Shown here: piece after piece, positions 28,575-36,398 of the stretch
Position numbering within the stretch: the first letter of the stretch is position 1
Layout: the number at the start of each line of letters is the position of its first letter
NCBI GenBank assembly: GCA_002049545.1
Contig: LLYT01000003.1
Location: 1 to 64,000 of the forward strand
Direction of reading: 5' to 3'
Source: Deltaproteobacteria bacterium tcs-42
GTDB taxonomy: Bacteria; Desulfobacterota; Desulfuromonadia; Desulfuromonadales; Geopsychrobacteraceae
Length of the DNA stretch: 64,000 nucleotides
Position numbers and translations under genes: made by a program
Notes under the pieces: generated by a model
Told to the model about the DNA's origin: nothing
Database searches by the model: none
What the model saw: only the letters and a program-made list of their open reading frames with translations

Positions 28575-29291
28575 TTGGCAAAACTAAGTGTCAATGTTGA
28601 TCATATTGCAACAATTCGAAATGCCCGTGGGGTTTCGGAGCCCGATCCTGTCGCCGCTGCTGTTCTGGCAGAACTTGCCGGGGCTGACGGCATTACCATC
28701 CATTTACGGGAAGACCGTCGCCACATTCAGGATCGGGATGTAGAAATTATGCGGCAGACAATAAAAACCCGCTTGAATCTCGAAATGGCTCTGACCGATG
28801 AAATGGTGGCCATTGCTCTAAAAACACTTCCCGATTCGGTGACACTGGTTCCGGAAGGACGCCACGAGCTGACGACCGAAGGGGGACTGGATGTCCTTCT
28901 GCTGCAAAATACACTGAAGCAGAAGATAGATTTGTTGCGGCAAGCGGGGATTATTGTCAGTTTGTTTATCGAGCCAGATATTGAACAGATCAAGGCCAGC
29001 CACAAAGTTGGTGCCGATTATATGGAAATTCATACCGGTCTGTACTGTGAAGTACGGACTGAAACCGAGCGCAGCGAACAACTGCAGCGGATTGAATTAG
29101 CGATCAGTGCGGCGCGCAAACTTGGTCTTGGGATCAATGCCGGACATGGGCTCGACTATCGTAATGTTTCCAGAATGGTTGCTCTGTCGGGAATTGAAGA
29201 ATTTAATATTGGCCACAGTATCGTTTCACGTGCAGCTCTGGTGGGAATGGAGCGAGCGGTGCGTGAAATGGTCGAATTATTGAAAGGGTAG
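28575..29291 (+). CDS. pdxJ: pyridoxine 5'-phosphate synthase
   Basis: 238 aa from TTG with AGGAG upstream. TIM barrel with SVNVDHIATIRNARG, HLREDRRHIQD, LVPEGRHELTTEGGLD, SLFIEPD, MEIHTGLY and GINAGHGLDY, the full PdxJ set. It closes the pyridine ring from 1-deoxyxylulose-5-P and aminoacetone-P. pdxJ-acpS adjacency is common in proteobacteria. pdxA is not in the window. Confidence 0.97.
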   Translation: MAKLSVNVDHIATIRNARGVSEPDPVAAAVLAELAGADGITIHLREDRRHIQDRDVEIMRQTIKTRLNLEMALTDEMVAIALKTLPDSVTLVPEGRHELTTEGGLDVLLLQNTLKQKIDLLRQAGIIVSLFIEPDIEQIKASHKVGADYMEIHTGLYCEVRTETERSEQLQRIELAISAARKLGLGINAGHGLDYRNVSRMVALSGIEEFNIGHSIVSRAALVGMERAVREMVELLKG

Positions 29292-29294
29292 CCT

Positions 29295-29672
29295 TTGGCA
29301 ATTATCGGGATCGGAACCGACCTGGCTCGCATTGAGCGGTTCCGAAAATTCCTCGCTCCGGATGATAAAGTATTAAAGCGAATCTTTAGTGATGAAGAGC
29401 GACAGTATTCACTGGCAAAACGTGATCCCGTGCCGCATCTGGCTGCCCGTTTTGCTGCCAAGGAGGCCTTCCTGAAAGCACTGGGAACCGGCTTGCGGGA
29501 TGGACTCGCCTGGCGGCAGGTTTGTGTGGTGCTCGATTCTTTAGGTTGCCCATCGCTGTTAATTTCTGACCGTGCAGGTGAAATGATGGCTGAGCGTGGA
29601 GTTGCGAAGGCTCATCTCAGTTATTCTCACGATGGTGATTATGCCGTTGCTACAGTTGTTCTGGAGGATTGA
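29295..29672 (+). CDS. acpS: holo-[acyl-carrier-protein] synthase
   Basis: 125 aa from TTG, 3 bp after pdxJ. IIGIGTDLARIERF (Mg-binding Asp) and AARFAAKEAFLKALGTG (Mg/CoA Glu, catalytic region) are the two AcpS signatures; the end has HLSYSHDGDYAVA. It transfers 4'-phosphopantetheine from CoA to ACP. Overlaps the next gene by 4 bp. Confidence 0.95.
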   Translation: MAIIGIGTDLARIERFRKFLAPDDKVLKRIFSDEERQYSLAKRDPVPHLAARFAAKEAFLKALGTGLRDGLAWRQVCVVLDSLGCPSLLISDRAGEMMAERGVAKAHLSYSHDGDYAVATVVLED

Positions 29673-31234
29673 TGAGACTCTGTAGTGCCAGTGAAATCAT
29701 GGCTGCTGATCGGCAGGCGATCGACGAACTCGGGTTGCCCGGCGTTGTGCTGATGGAGAACGCGGGTCGAATTTGCAGCGAACGGTTTGACCGTGAGTTC
29801 AGCGATCACTTTCCCGCTTCCGTTGTGATCATTGCCGGGCGCGGAAACAATGGTGGAGATGGTTATGTTATGGCTCGAGTCCTCGCTGAGCGCGGTTGGC
29901 GAGTCACAACTCTGGTTCTTGGTTTGGAAGACGCTATCTCTGGCGATGCCGGAGTTATGCTGAATATTATCCGTAAATTAGGGCTGCAGATTCACTTTAT
30001 TGAAGATATTTCAGCCTTGAAAAATCATTTTTCTGCTGCAGCACCCGCTCTTATTATCGACGCGATTTTCGGAACGGGGTTGAATTCTGATGTGCGTGGT
30101 TTGCAAGCAGAGGCAATAGCTCTGATCAATGGCGCAGATGCAGCAGTATTTGCTGTCGATATCCCTTCAGGAGTTGATGGTTCGACAGGGCGAATTTGTG
30201 GGCGTGCGGTGAACGCCGATCTGACTGTGACTTTTGACCACGCCAAGATTGGTCACGGTAGCCAGCCGGGTGCGGTTTGTGCCGGGAAACTGAAGGTTGT
30301 TGATATCGGGATTCCGTTGACTGGACGCAAACAATTCTCCAGTCATGTTCATCTTCTGGATAAAACAGAGGTGCAAGCACTTTTGCCGGAGCGTTCAACC
30401 GTTGGTCATAAAGGAAAGTTTGGACATTTATTAGTCCTTGCGGGGTCACCTGGAAAAACCGGGGCAGCAGTCCTGTCCGGAAGTGCGGCGGTTCGGAGTG
30501 GGTGTGGATTGGTAACTGTTGCCACGCCGGCGTCGGTTCATGATATTATTGAAGTGAAGCTGACCGAAGCGATGAGCTGTTCCCTGATCGACCAGGATGG
30601 CTTGATTTCGTTGCAGGCACAAGCGCAAATTGAACAGTTGCTGGCCGAACGACAGGCTTTGGCACTTGGTCCAGGTTTGGGGCAAAGTTCGGGCCTGATT
30701 GAGTTGATCAAAGTATTAATCGCCTCTATACCGGTCCCCACAATTATTGATGCTGATGGGTTGAATCAACTGGCAAAATGTCTGGAGTGTTTGCAGGGGC
30801 GCAGCGATCAACCATTGATTCTGACGCCACATCCGGGAGAGATGGCTCGTTTGACGGGATTGACCGTTAGCGAGATTGAGTCCAATCGTTTTGAAATTGC
30901 GCAAAATTTTGCCGCTAAACACGGAGTTATCCTGTTGTTGAAGGGGGCGCGTACCATCATTGCCGCACCCGATGGGCGGGTTAATATTAATTCCACCGGA
31001 AATGACGGCCTTGCAAGTGGTGGGAGTGGTGACGTTTTAACCGGTTTGATCGGCGGTTTGTTAGCTCAAGGGATGGATGGTTTTTCTGCTGCAACTCTGG
31101 GAGTTTGGCTGCATGGCCGAGCTGCAGAACGGGTTGCAGATTTACAGGGGACAGCGGGGATGTCTGCTTCTGATCTACTTCCTCAACTGCCGGTTGCGCG
31201 ACAAGAACTGGCGAAAGGAGTCCGCTCATGTTGA
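29669..31234 (+). CDS. nnr: bifunctional NAD(P)H-hydrate epimerase / ADP-dependent dehydratase
   Basis: 521 aa fusion. The N-terminal YjeF_N epimerase domain (about 1-215) has GRGNNGGDGYVMAR and DIPSGVDG; the C-terminal ribokinase-like dehydratase domain (about 230-515) has LVLAGSPGKTGA, ALGPGLGQ, DADGLN, LTPHPGEMARL and GSGDVLTG with its catalytic Asp. It repairs damaged NADH and NADPH hydrates. Start overlaps acpS; end overlaps the CBS gene by 7 bp. Confidence 0.95.
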   Translation: MMRLCSASEIMAADRQAIDELGLPGVVLMENAGRICSERFDREFSDHFPASVVIIAGRGNNGGDGYVMARVLAERGWRVTTLVLGLEDAISGDAGVMLNIIRKLGLQIHFIEDISALKNHFSAAAPALIIDAIFGTGLNSDVRGLQAEAIALINGADAAVFAVDIPSGVDGSTGRICGRAVNADLTVTFDHAKIGHGSQPGAVCAGKLKVVDIGIPLTGRKQFSSHVHLLDKTEVQALLPERSTVGHKGKFGHLLVLAGSPGKTGAAVLSGSAAVRSGCGLVTVATPASVHDIIEVKLTEAMSCSLIDQDGLISLQAQAQIEQLLAERQALALGPGLGQSSGLIELIKVLIASIPVPTIIDADGLNQLAKCLECLQGRSDQPLILTPHPGEMARLTGLTVSEIESNRFEIAQNFAAKHGVILLLKGARTIIAAPDGRVNINSTGNDGLASGGSGDVLTGLIGGLLAQGMDGFSAATLGVWLHGRAAERVADLQGTAGMSASDLLPQLPVARQELAKGVRSC

Positions 31235-31677
31235 CTGCACGAGATATCATGACCAAAAAGGTTGTTTCCGTTACATTGACAACCAGCCTGAAAGATTTGG
31301 CAAAAATATTTGTGCAAACGCGCTTCAGTAACCTGCCAGTCTTGAATGAAGCTGAAGAGCTGGTTGGGGTTGTTAGTGAGACCGATCTGGTTGAACAGCA
31401 TAAGCCCCTCCACATTCCAACGGTTATGACCTTGTTTGATTGGGTTTTTACTCTGGGGAGTGAAAAACGTTTTAAAGAAGAGGTTGATCGGGTGACCGCG
31501 GCGACAGTTGGTGACCTGTGCCATAAAGATCCTGTGTCTTGCTCTCCCGATACGACAGTTGGTGAACTGGCCGGGCTGATGAGTCAGCATAAGGTTCATT
31601 TGTTGCCCGTTGTTGATGACGGAAAGATGGTTGGTGTGCTGGCTCGACTTGATTTGATCCGGGTGATGGAGGATTAA
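31228..31677 (+). CDS. two-CBS-domain protein
   Basis: 149 aa made of a CBS pair: first CBS about 3-58 (ARDIMTKKVVSV ... NLPVLNEAEELVGVVSETDL), second about 89-146 (VGDLCHKDPVSCSPDTT ... LLPVVDDGKMVGVLARLDLIRVM). Such stand-alone pairs bind adenosyl nucleotides and act as energy sensors; the partner is unknown. It overlaps the end of nnr and ends 1 bp before tsaE, so it belongs to the operon. AAAGGAG precedes the ATG. Confidence 0.9.
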   Translation: MLTARDIMTKKVVSVTLTTSLKDLAKIFVQTRFSNLPVLNEAEELVGVVSETDLVEQHKPLHIPTVMTLFDWVFTLGSEKRFKEEVDRVTAATVGDLCHKDPVSCSPDTTVGELAGLMSQHKVHLLPVVDDGKMVGVLARLDLIRVMED

Positions 31678-31678
31678 T

Positions 31679-32182
31679 TTGGGTTTGGGGGCTATTGTCA
31701 GTGGCAGTGAAGCGCAGACACTCGAATTAGGAAAAAAACTGGGTCGGTTGTTGAAACAACCGACTTTAATCCTGTTGCAAGGTGATTTAGGGGCGGGCAA
31801 GACGGTTTTCGCACGAGGGGTTGCCCGTGGGCTGGGTGTTGATCCCGATACCCCGATTACCAGTCCGACTTTTACCCTGATGAATCATTACCGGGCTCGA
31901 CTGGATCTTTACCATTTCGATTTATATCGTCTGTCTGACCCCGATGAATTGATTGAAATCGGTTTTGATGACTACGCTCATGGTTCAGGGATCGCTCTGG
32001 TTGAATGGCCGGAAAAGCTGGAGAACCCTGAAACTCCTGGGTTGTGGGTTCACTTGCAGCGTCTTGATGATGAGCGGCGGGAGATAGTTTTTTCACCAAA
32101 AGGTGATATAGACGAAGAGTTGCTTGAGCGTCTTCGTAGTTATGTTGATAGTAATTCAAGTATTTCCATCGAGAGAGTCTAA
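31679..32182 (+). CDS. tsaE: tRNA threonylcarbamoyladenosine biosynthesis ATPase TsaE
   Basis: 167 aa from TTG immediately after the CBS gene. Walker A LQGDLGAGKTVFARGVARGL, then TSPTFTLMNHY, LYHFDLYRL, and Walker B-like GIALVEWPEK. TsaE acts with TsaB and TsaD in t6A37 synthesis. The C-terminus overlaps the stop of the convergent Xre gene by 4 bp, marking the edge of the accessory patch. Confidence 0.95.
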   Translation: MGLGAIVSGSEAQTLELGKKLGRLLKQPTLILLQGDLGAGKTVFARGVARGLGVDPDTPITSPTFTLMNHYRARLDLYHFDLYRLSDPDELIEIGFDDYAHGSGIALVEWPEKLENPETPGLWVHLQRLDDERREIVFSPKGDIDEELLERLRSYVDSNSSISIERV

Positions 32183-32427
32183 AGCCTGCCAATTCCTTTC
32201 AGAAACTCCTCAAGGTTACAATCTAGAGCATCGAGCCAATCACATAGTTCGATAAAGTCCAATCTGCGTACCAATGTTTCGATTTTGGTGACTTGGGTTC
32301 TGTCGATATTGAGTGATTTAGCAACTGTGCTTTGATTGATATTTTTTGCTTTCCGTACCCGCTTGAGATGATTGATGAGTTCAATATATCGTGGGTCATG
32401 GATGCTTTTTATCTGACCATAATCCAC
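32179..32427 (-). CDS. Xre-family DNA-binding protein
   Basis: 82 aa from GTG 32427. The frame stays open to TTG 32526, but those 33 residues are unlike the family and contain a DNA palindrome, so I prefer the short form. The body IHDPRYIELINHLKRVRKAK leads into a helix-turn-helix (INQSTVAKSLNIDRTQVTKIE) and a C-terminal ELCDWLDALDCNLEEFL. This resembles small Cro/CI-type regulators and antitoxins. No toxin gene is attached. A perfect palindrome just upstream (32438-32458) may be its operator. Start choice is uncertain; the HTH is not. Confidence 0.75.
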   Translation of the reverse strand: MDYGQIKSIHDPRYIELINHLKRVRKAKNINQSTVAKSLNIDRTQVTKIETLVRRLDFIELCDWLDALDCNLEEFLKGIGRL

Positions 32428-32437
32428 TAAAAGACTG

Positions 32438-32458
32438 AAAGTGCGAAAATCGCACTTT
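32438..32458. promoter_or_regulatory. palindromic operator candidate for the Xre gene
   Basis: AAAGTGCG at 32438-32445 and CGCACTTT at 32451-32458 form a perfect 8-bp inverted repeat, extendable to 9 bp. It lies 11 bp upstream of the preferred GTG start. Autorepression by the Xre protein is inferred. Confidence 0.5.
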
Positions 32459-32584
32459 ATTGCTTGATTCGCGTCCCTACTCCCTCTAGAATCTGACTCG
32501 TAGATATCTCGGGGGGGCTTGTCCAAAATTTAAAGACAATCAGGTGGCTCCGTCATTTTTACAGCCTCGGAGTTTATAGAGTGA

Positions 32585-32845
32585 TCAGGCTGCGGTTAGA
32601 TCCTTAATTTCCCAGCCGGGGAAGACAAGAACTGCCGGATGACATTTGAGTGCCCTTCCCAAGACTTTAGCTCTTTCTACGCCAATTTTTATTCTGTTAT
32701 TTTCGATTCCCGAGATGGTGGACTGCGGGATTCCGGTAAGTTGTGCCAATTCGGATTGACTAAACTCTTGCAGTTCACGCATGATCCTCACCGATTCTCC
32801 GACAGATACCTCAATAGTTCGTTTTGCTTTTCTATAATTTTTCAT
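32585..32845 (-). CDS. Xre-type antitoxin (HigA-like)
   Basis: 86 aa from ATG 32845, preceded by AGGAGA; the open frame to 32989 overlaps the toxin and is rejected. An N-terminal strand with MKNYRKAKRTIEVSVGE precedes a helix-turn-helix (SQSELAQLTGIPQSTISGIE) and a C-terminal segment HPAVLVFPGWE. It follows the toxin gene by 1 bp in the toxin-first order typical of HigBA. It should neutralise the toxin and repress the operon. Confidence 0.87.
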   Translation of the reverse strand: MKNYRKAKRTIEVSVGESVRIMRELQEFSQSELAQLTGIPQSTISGIENNRIKIGVERAKVLGRALKCHPAVLVFPGWEIKDLTAA

Positions 32846-32846
32846 T

Positions 32847-33128
32847 TTACTTTCTCCTGTAATCGTGAGGAGTGATGTCGATAACTTTGATATACAGTTT
32901 TTTGTTTTCAACTTTATAAATAATTCTATATTGTTTTCCCAGTCGTGATGACCTGAACCCCTGCCATTGGCCCTTGAGTGCTTCATCATGAAACCCTTTG
33001 ATTAACCTCAGTCCTTCAGATCCTGAAATTTCAGCAATATCTTTCCATTTTTCATATCGCTTTAGAACCTCAACCGGTATTTTAGCAAGTTTCCTAACTA
33101 ATGAATGGTGCTCATATATTTCCCACAT
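32847..33128 (-). CDS. RelE/ParE-superfamily toxin (HigB-like)
   Basis: 93 aa. The C-terminal half has the RelE-fold pattern GFRSSRLGKQYRIIYKVE and the ending DITPHDYRRK, with His and Tyr near the end as in HigB/YoeB-type mRNA interferases. It is first in a two-gene operon with an Xre antitoxin. There is no Shine-Dalgarno, and the predicted transcript start coincides with the ATG, so it may be translated from leaderless mRNA. mRNA cleavage is the family expectation; the target is unknown. Confidence 0.87.
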   Translation of the reverse strand: MWEIYEHHSLVRKLAKIPVEVLKRYEKWKDIAEISGSEGLRLIKGFHDEALKGQWQGFRSSRLGKQYRIIYKVENKKLYIKVIDITPHDYRRK

Positions 33129-33134
33129 ATTAAA

Positions 33135-33163
33135 TTTATACTAGATTGTATATGGTATGTCAA
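33135..33163 (-). promoter_or_regulatory. toxin-antitoxin promoter with embedded operator
   Basis: On the minus strand TTGACA (33163-33158), a 17-base spacer, then TATAAA (33140-33135). The -10 ends 6 bases before the toxin ATG, so +1 falls on or next to the A of ATG. A palindrome TATAC-N6-GTATA (33137-33152) covers the -10 and spacer, well placed for repression by the antitoxin. Confidence 0.75.
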
Positions 33164-33276
33164 CGGGCTGGTTTAAATAATAATTCTTGAAAATAATTTT
33201 GACCGGTCATCAATTTACTGATAAAAAGTGAAGCTCTACAAATTACTGATGCTGATGTTGCAGGAGGATGAAACTG

Positions 33277-34845
33277 ATGGGTAAGGTTTTATTGTATGAT
33301 ACAACATTAAGGGACGGAACTCAGGCTGAAGATATCTCATTTCAGGTTGAGGATAAGGTTCGGATTGCCAAACGTCTGGATGATTTGGGGATCGATTATA
33401 TTGAAGGTGGATGGCCGGGTTCAAACCCGAAAGATATCACTTTCTTTCAGGCAATCCAGAGTGAAACGCTGCTGCATAGTAAAATCGCGGCCTTTGGATC
33501 AACACGGCGAGCCAGAATAACACCGGCTGAAGATAATAATATTCAGATGCTGATTGAGGCCAAGCCAGATGCTGTAACGATTTTTGGTAAAACCTGGGAT
33601 TTTCATGTCCGCGAAGCCCTACGGATATCCTTGGAAGAGAATCTGGAGTTAATCAACGACTCTCTGGTTTATCTCAAACAACGGGTCCCCGAGGTTGTTT
33701 ACGATGCAGAACACTTTTTCGATGGTTATAAATCTGATCCGGAATATGCCCTGAAAACTTTGCAGGCCGCAGCCGATGCAAAAGTTGACTGTATTGTTCT
33801 TTGTGATACTAACGGCGGCACATTGCCCCATGAATATCCTGCGATCATGGCTGCAGTCAAAAAGGCAGTTTCTGCACTGATAGGTATCCATGCCCATAAT
33901 GATAGTGGTTGTGCCGTGGCAAATTCACTGACGGCTGTCGATTGTGGGGCTGTCCATGTCCAGGGAACCATTAATGGATTTGGTGAGCGCTGTGGTAATG
34001 CTGATCTCTGTGCTATCGTCCCATCGTTAACTCTGAAAATGGGGCACGACTGTCTCGGGGACGATAAATTGGCGACGCTGCGGAGCGCCTCACGCTATGT
34101 TTATGAACTTGCAAACCTGACACCCAATAAGCATCAGGCCTATGTGGGTAATTCAGCTTTTGCTCATAAAGGTGGGGTTCACGTCTCTGCGATTCAACGT
34201 CACCCCGAAACCTATGAGCACATTCGCCCTGAATTGGTTGGTAATCGGACCCGGGTTTTGGTCTCTGATCTGTCTGGTCGTTCAAATATCCTTGCTAAAG
34301 CCGTAGAATGTGGTATTGAACTCGATAGTAAAGACCCGACAACGTTGGAGATTCTTGAAGATATCAAGGAGCTGGAGAATCAGGGCTTTCAGTTCGAAGG
34401 TGCGGAAGCCTCCTTTGAATTGTTGATGCTGAAAGCGATGGGGAAGCTCAAACGCTATTTTTCTGTACCCGCATTCCGGGTGATCGATACCTTGCGCGAG
34501 AGCGATCAGGAGCCTGTCTCGGAAGCGACAGTCAAGGTGAAAGTCGGTGGCAAGATTGAACATACCGCTGCTGATGGAAATGGTCCGGTCAATGCGCTCG
34601 ATACTGCCCTGCGTAAGGCGTTGATCAGTTTTTATCCACAGATTGCTGGCGTGAAATTGCTCGACTATAAAGTGCGGGTCCTGCCGTCGAATCGGGGGAC
34701 AGATTCGGTGATCAGGGTGCTGGTGGAGTCTGGTGATCAGGATGCGCGCTGGGGCACTGTCGGGGTTAGTAGTAATGTGATAGATGCTTCCTATCAGGCT
34801 CTTGCAGATGCGTTAATTTTTAAATTATATAAAGATAACCAGTAG
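33277..34845 (+). CDS. cimA: (R)-citramalate synthase
   Basis: 522 aa from ATG 33277, 10 bases after AGGAGG; ATG 33268 is only 1 base from it. The HMGL-like TIM barrel has [28 protein letters not shown] and [13 protein letters not shown]; the C-terminal LeuA-allosteric domain starts near residue 390. The E-G-G-W-P pattern places it with CimA rather than LeuA. It joins acetyl-CoA and pyruvate, opening a threonine-independent isoleucine route that Geobacter is known to use. The allosteric domain implies isoleucine feedback. Confidence 0.93.
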   Translation: MGKVLLYDTTLRDGTQAEDISFQVEDKVRIAKRLDDLGIDYIEGGWPGSNPKDITFFQAIQSETLLHSKIAAFGSTRRARITPAEDNNIQMLIEAKPDAVTIFGKTWDFHVREALRISLEENLELINDSLVYLKQRVPEVVYDAEHFFDGYKSDPEYALKTLQAAADAKVDCIVLCDTNGGTLPHEYPAIMAAVKKAVSALIGIHAHNDSGCAVANSLTAVDCGAVHVQGTINGFGERCGNADLCAIVPSLTLKMGHDCLGDDKLATLRSASRYVYELANLTPNKHQAYVGNSAFAHKGGVHVSAIQRHPETYEHIRPELVGNRTRVLVSDLSGRSNILAKAVECGIELDSKDPTTLEILEDIKELENQGFQFEGAEASFELLMLKAMGKLKRYFSVPAFRVIDTLRESDQEPVSEATVKVKVGGKIEHTAADGNGPVNALDTALRKALISFYPQIAGVKLLDYKVRVLPSNRGTDSVIRVLVESGDQDARWGTVGVSSNVIDASYQALADALIFKLYKDNQ

Positions 34846-34869
34846 TTAAATGGAAAAATAGCGTCCTTT

Positions 34870-34906
34870 AGCGGCTCATCTCTGGCGAGGTGAGCCGTTG
34901 TTATTT
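34870..34906 (+). terminator. terminator after cimA
   Basis: GGCTCA and TGAGCC flank an interior TCTCTGGCGAGG, followed by GTTGTTATTT. A moderate hairpin with a mixed T-tract, 25 bp after the cimA stop. Confidence 0.65.
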
Positions 34907-35095
34907 GGGTCGTCAAATAAATAACGATATATTTTCTGAACGTCAAAATAGTGACGATGAGGTTTGTCGCTCAGTTTGTCGGCATCCCAGATTGGGATGT
35001 TTGAATATCTCAACATTGTTGCGGCGTCCCCGCTGCGGCAATGGTGCTCCATATCGTCAATACAATGACGATATGGAGCTGTTTTTATTGAAGCA
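34907..35095 (+). ncRNA. hairpin-rich non-coding region ending in a strong terminator
   Basis: Four hairpins follow one another on the plus strand: CGTCA-N6-TGACG (34941-34956), CATCCCA-N3-TGGGATG (34983-34999), an imperfect TTGC...GCAA near 35019-35041, and a perfect 14-bp stem GCTCCATATCGTCA / TGACGATATGGAGC (35046-35079) followed by TGTTTTTATT. An 88-codon frame across it has no family features. This looks like a structured small RNA or a leader with terminator, not a protein gene. No known family was recognised. Confidence 0.4.
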
Positions 35096-35216
35096 CCGAG
35101 TTTTTTGCAGCCAAGGGGATCAATATTATAAGAAAATAGAATTCTTCAACCTCTAACTGGTTGAAACAAAAGCTAAATATTTATTTCATATCGTCTATTC
35201 TTCTGATCCGGAAAAT

Positions 35217-35232
35217 TTGGCACAACTCATGT
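35217..35232 (+). promoter_or_regulatory. possible sigma-54 promoter upstream of the zinc-ribbon gene
   Basis: TTGGCAC at 35217-35223 matches the -24 element; 10 bases after its GG comes GT instead of GC (ATGT at 35229-35232). The spacing is right but the -12 box is poor. A 7-bp hairpin (35250-35272) lies in the predicted leader. Confidence 0.4.
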
Positions 35233-35298
35233 AGGCATCTGTCAATAAAGCGTTACTGAGAGTCTGTGACGCTAACATATCTGTGATGGGGGTCTATG

Positions 35299-35454
35299 AT
35301 GAAGTGTCCAAAATGTAAGGGAAGGATGTATACCGAAAAATATTATGATTATGTTCGAGCTTTTGATGCCTGGAAGTGTACTGCATGCGGGGAGGTTATC
35401 GATCCGGTGATCTTAGCTAACCGATCACGCTGCAATAGTGCTTCAATAGGTTGA
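35299..35454 (+). CDS. small zinc-ribbon protein, unknown function
   Basis: 51 aa from ATG 35299, with an adjacent ATG at 35296; GGGGG lies about 7 bases before. MKCPKCKGRMY and DAWKCTACGEVI give two CxxC pairs 23 residues apart, a classical zinc ribbon. The rest is short and basic. It has its own terminator 24 bp downstream and a possible sigma-54 promoter. It could be a transcription or translation accessory protein or a regulator; the sequence does not say which. Confidence 0.75.
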   Translation: MKCPKCKGRMYTEKYYDYVRAFDAWKCTACGEVIDPVILANRSRCNSASIG

Positions 35455-35477
35455 TAATCGTTAAAATAGTGAAACTC

Positions 35478-35506
35478 AAGGCCGAAGTTATTCTTCGGCC
35501 TTTTTA
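35478..35506 (+). terminator. terminator after the zinc-ribbon gene
   Basis: A perfect 10-bp stem AAGGCCGAAG / CTTCGGCCTT with loop TTATT runs into TTTTTAT. Classic rho-independent terminator. Confidence 0.9.
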
Positions 35507-35558
35507 TCTGGTAGTATTTCCTGTACTCCTGATGGTAGTTAAACTCACAACCGTTAAG

Positions 35559-36167
35559 TTACTGCTGACTGGTCTTCCTGAAGGTTAACAACACCTTGAC
35601 CAGGCCAATAAGTGCTATCCCGAAAAAAAACACCCCCCGCCAGACAACCGGCTGCTTTCCTTCACTGATAAAGATTGTGTTATCGGTTATCGGAATATTC
35701 ATTGATGTTAACAAGTCAGTCAGTTTCTTCTGATTTGAGTCAGCGACAAGGTTGTTTGCTGTCATGCCGGTTAATTGTCGTTGCGCTAGGAAAAATTGTT
35801 GGTTGTCTCGAAGGAAGGCCTGCTGTTGTTCGTCTGTTTCGAGCATGAAATGGTATGTTTTTAATGCATCAATGATTTCTGGATCGCGGGATTCAAACCA
35901 GATTTCCAGCTTGCTGCTATCTGGAGTCGATTTTAGTGGGACGAGGAAGGAGTCGATTTCCAATGTTCCCGACATATTTATCGCTTGTAATAAATCCTGA
36001 TAGCCACCATGGACAGTGAGCCATTCACGGGGTGCTCCAGTCGCTTCTAGGTCAACGATAGAAATTTCCAGCGGTTCGGGGTTGCGTAATAGTAGACTTA
36101 AATCCGCATAGCCGAGCCAACCGAGGATCAGGCAGATTGCAATAATGGTGACGCGAAATTGTTTCAT
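35559..36167 (-). CDS. predicted membrane protein, unknown function
   Basis: 202 aa, not recognised. An N-terminal TM helix or signal anchor (about 5-23), an extracytoplasmic region of about 140 residues with no cysteines, and a C-terminal TM helix (about 175-195, VVWRGVFFFGIALIGLVKVLL) followed by a basic tail. Both ends therefore probably face the cytoplasm. The middle has helices rich in Gln and Leu. It is a single gene, separated from epmA by a strong terminator. Confidence 0.75.
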   Translation of the reverse strand: MKQFRVTIIAICLILGWLGYADLSLLLRNPEPLEISIVDLEATGAPREWLTVHGGYQDLLQAINMSGTLEIDSFLVPLKSTPDSSKLEIWFESRDPEIIDALKTYHFMLETDEQQQAFLRDNQQFFLAQRQLTGMTANNLVADSNQKKLTDLLTSMNIPITDNTIFISEGKQPVVWRGVFFFGIALIGLVKVLLTFRKTSQQ

Positions 36168-36192
36168 GGGTGCTTTCCTGTTTGCTGCTGCT

Positions 36193-36221
36193 GAAAAAAA
36201 AGAGCCGCCCGGAGGCGGCTC
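36193..36221 (-). terminator. terminator of the efp-epmA transcript
   Basis: On the minus strand GAGCCGCC-TCCG-GGCGGCTC is followed by eight T. A perfect 8-bp GC stem with a tight loop, about 180 bp after the epmA stop. The 231-bp gap holds no gene. Confidence 0.9.
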
Positions 36222-36398
36222 AAAGTATTACAAATAATTATCTGAACTACAAGTATCTTTCTGTCAGGCAGTTTCACCAGTGTGGTTCACAACAGCTCCC
36301 TTTTGGATGATCATTGATGCAATGACCAAAGTCGGGAAGGGGAGTGGAATGGCGTTGTGCTTCTGATACAAACATCCATTCTGGGTATTCCAGAGGGA

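Noticed and set aside
32428-32526. 33-residue N-terminal extension of the Xre protein
   Set aside because: Starts with TTG, unlike the family, and encodes the palindrome that looks like an operator.
32846-32989. N-terminal extension of the antitoxin
   Set aside because: It would overlap the toxin gene almost entirely out of frame; ATG 32845 has a good ribosome site.
34907-35095. GEMM (cyclic dinucleotide) riboswitch, which is common in Geobacter
   Set aside because: The conserved GEMM core bases and tetraloop receptor pattern are not seen.
34890-35156. 88-aa frame after cimA
   Set aside because: It crosses a terminator and several hairpins, lacks a ribosome site and has no recognisable pattern; the DNA is better read as non-coding RNA structure.
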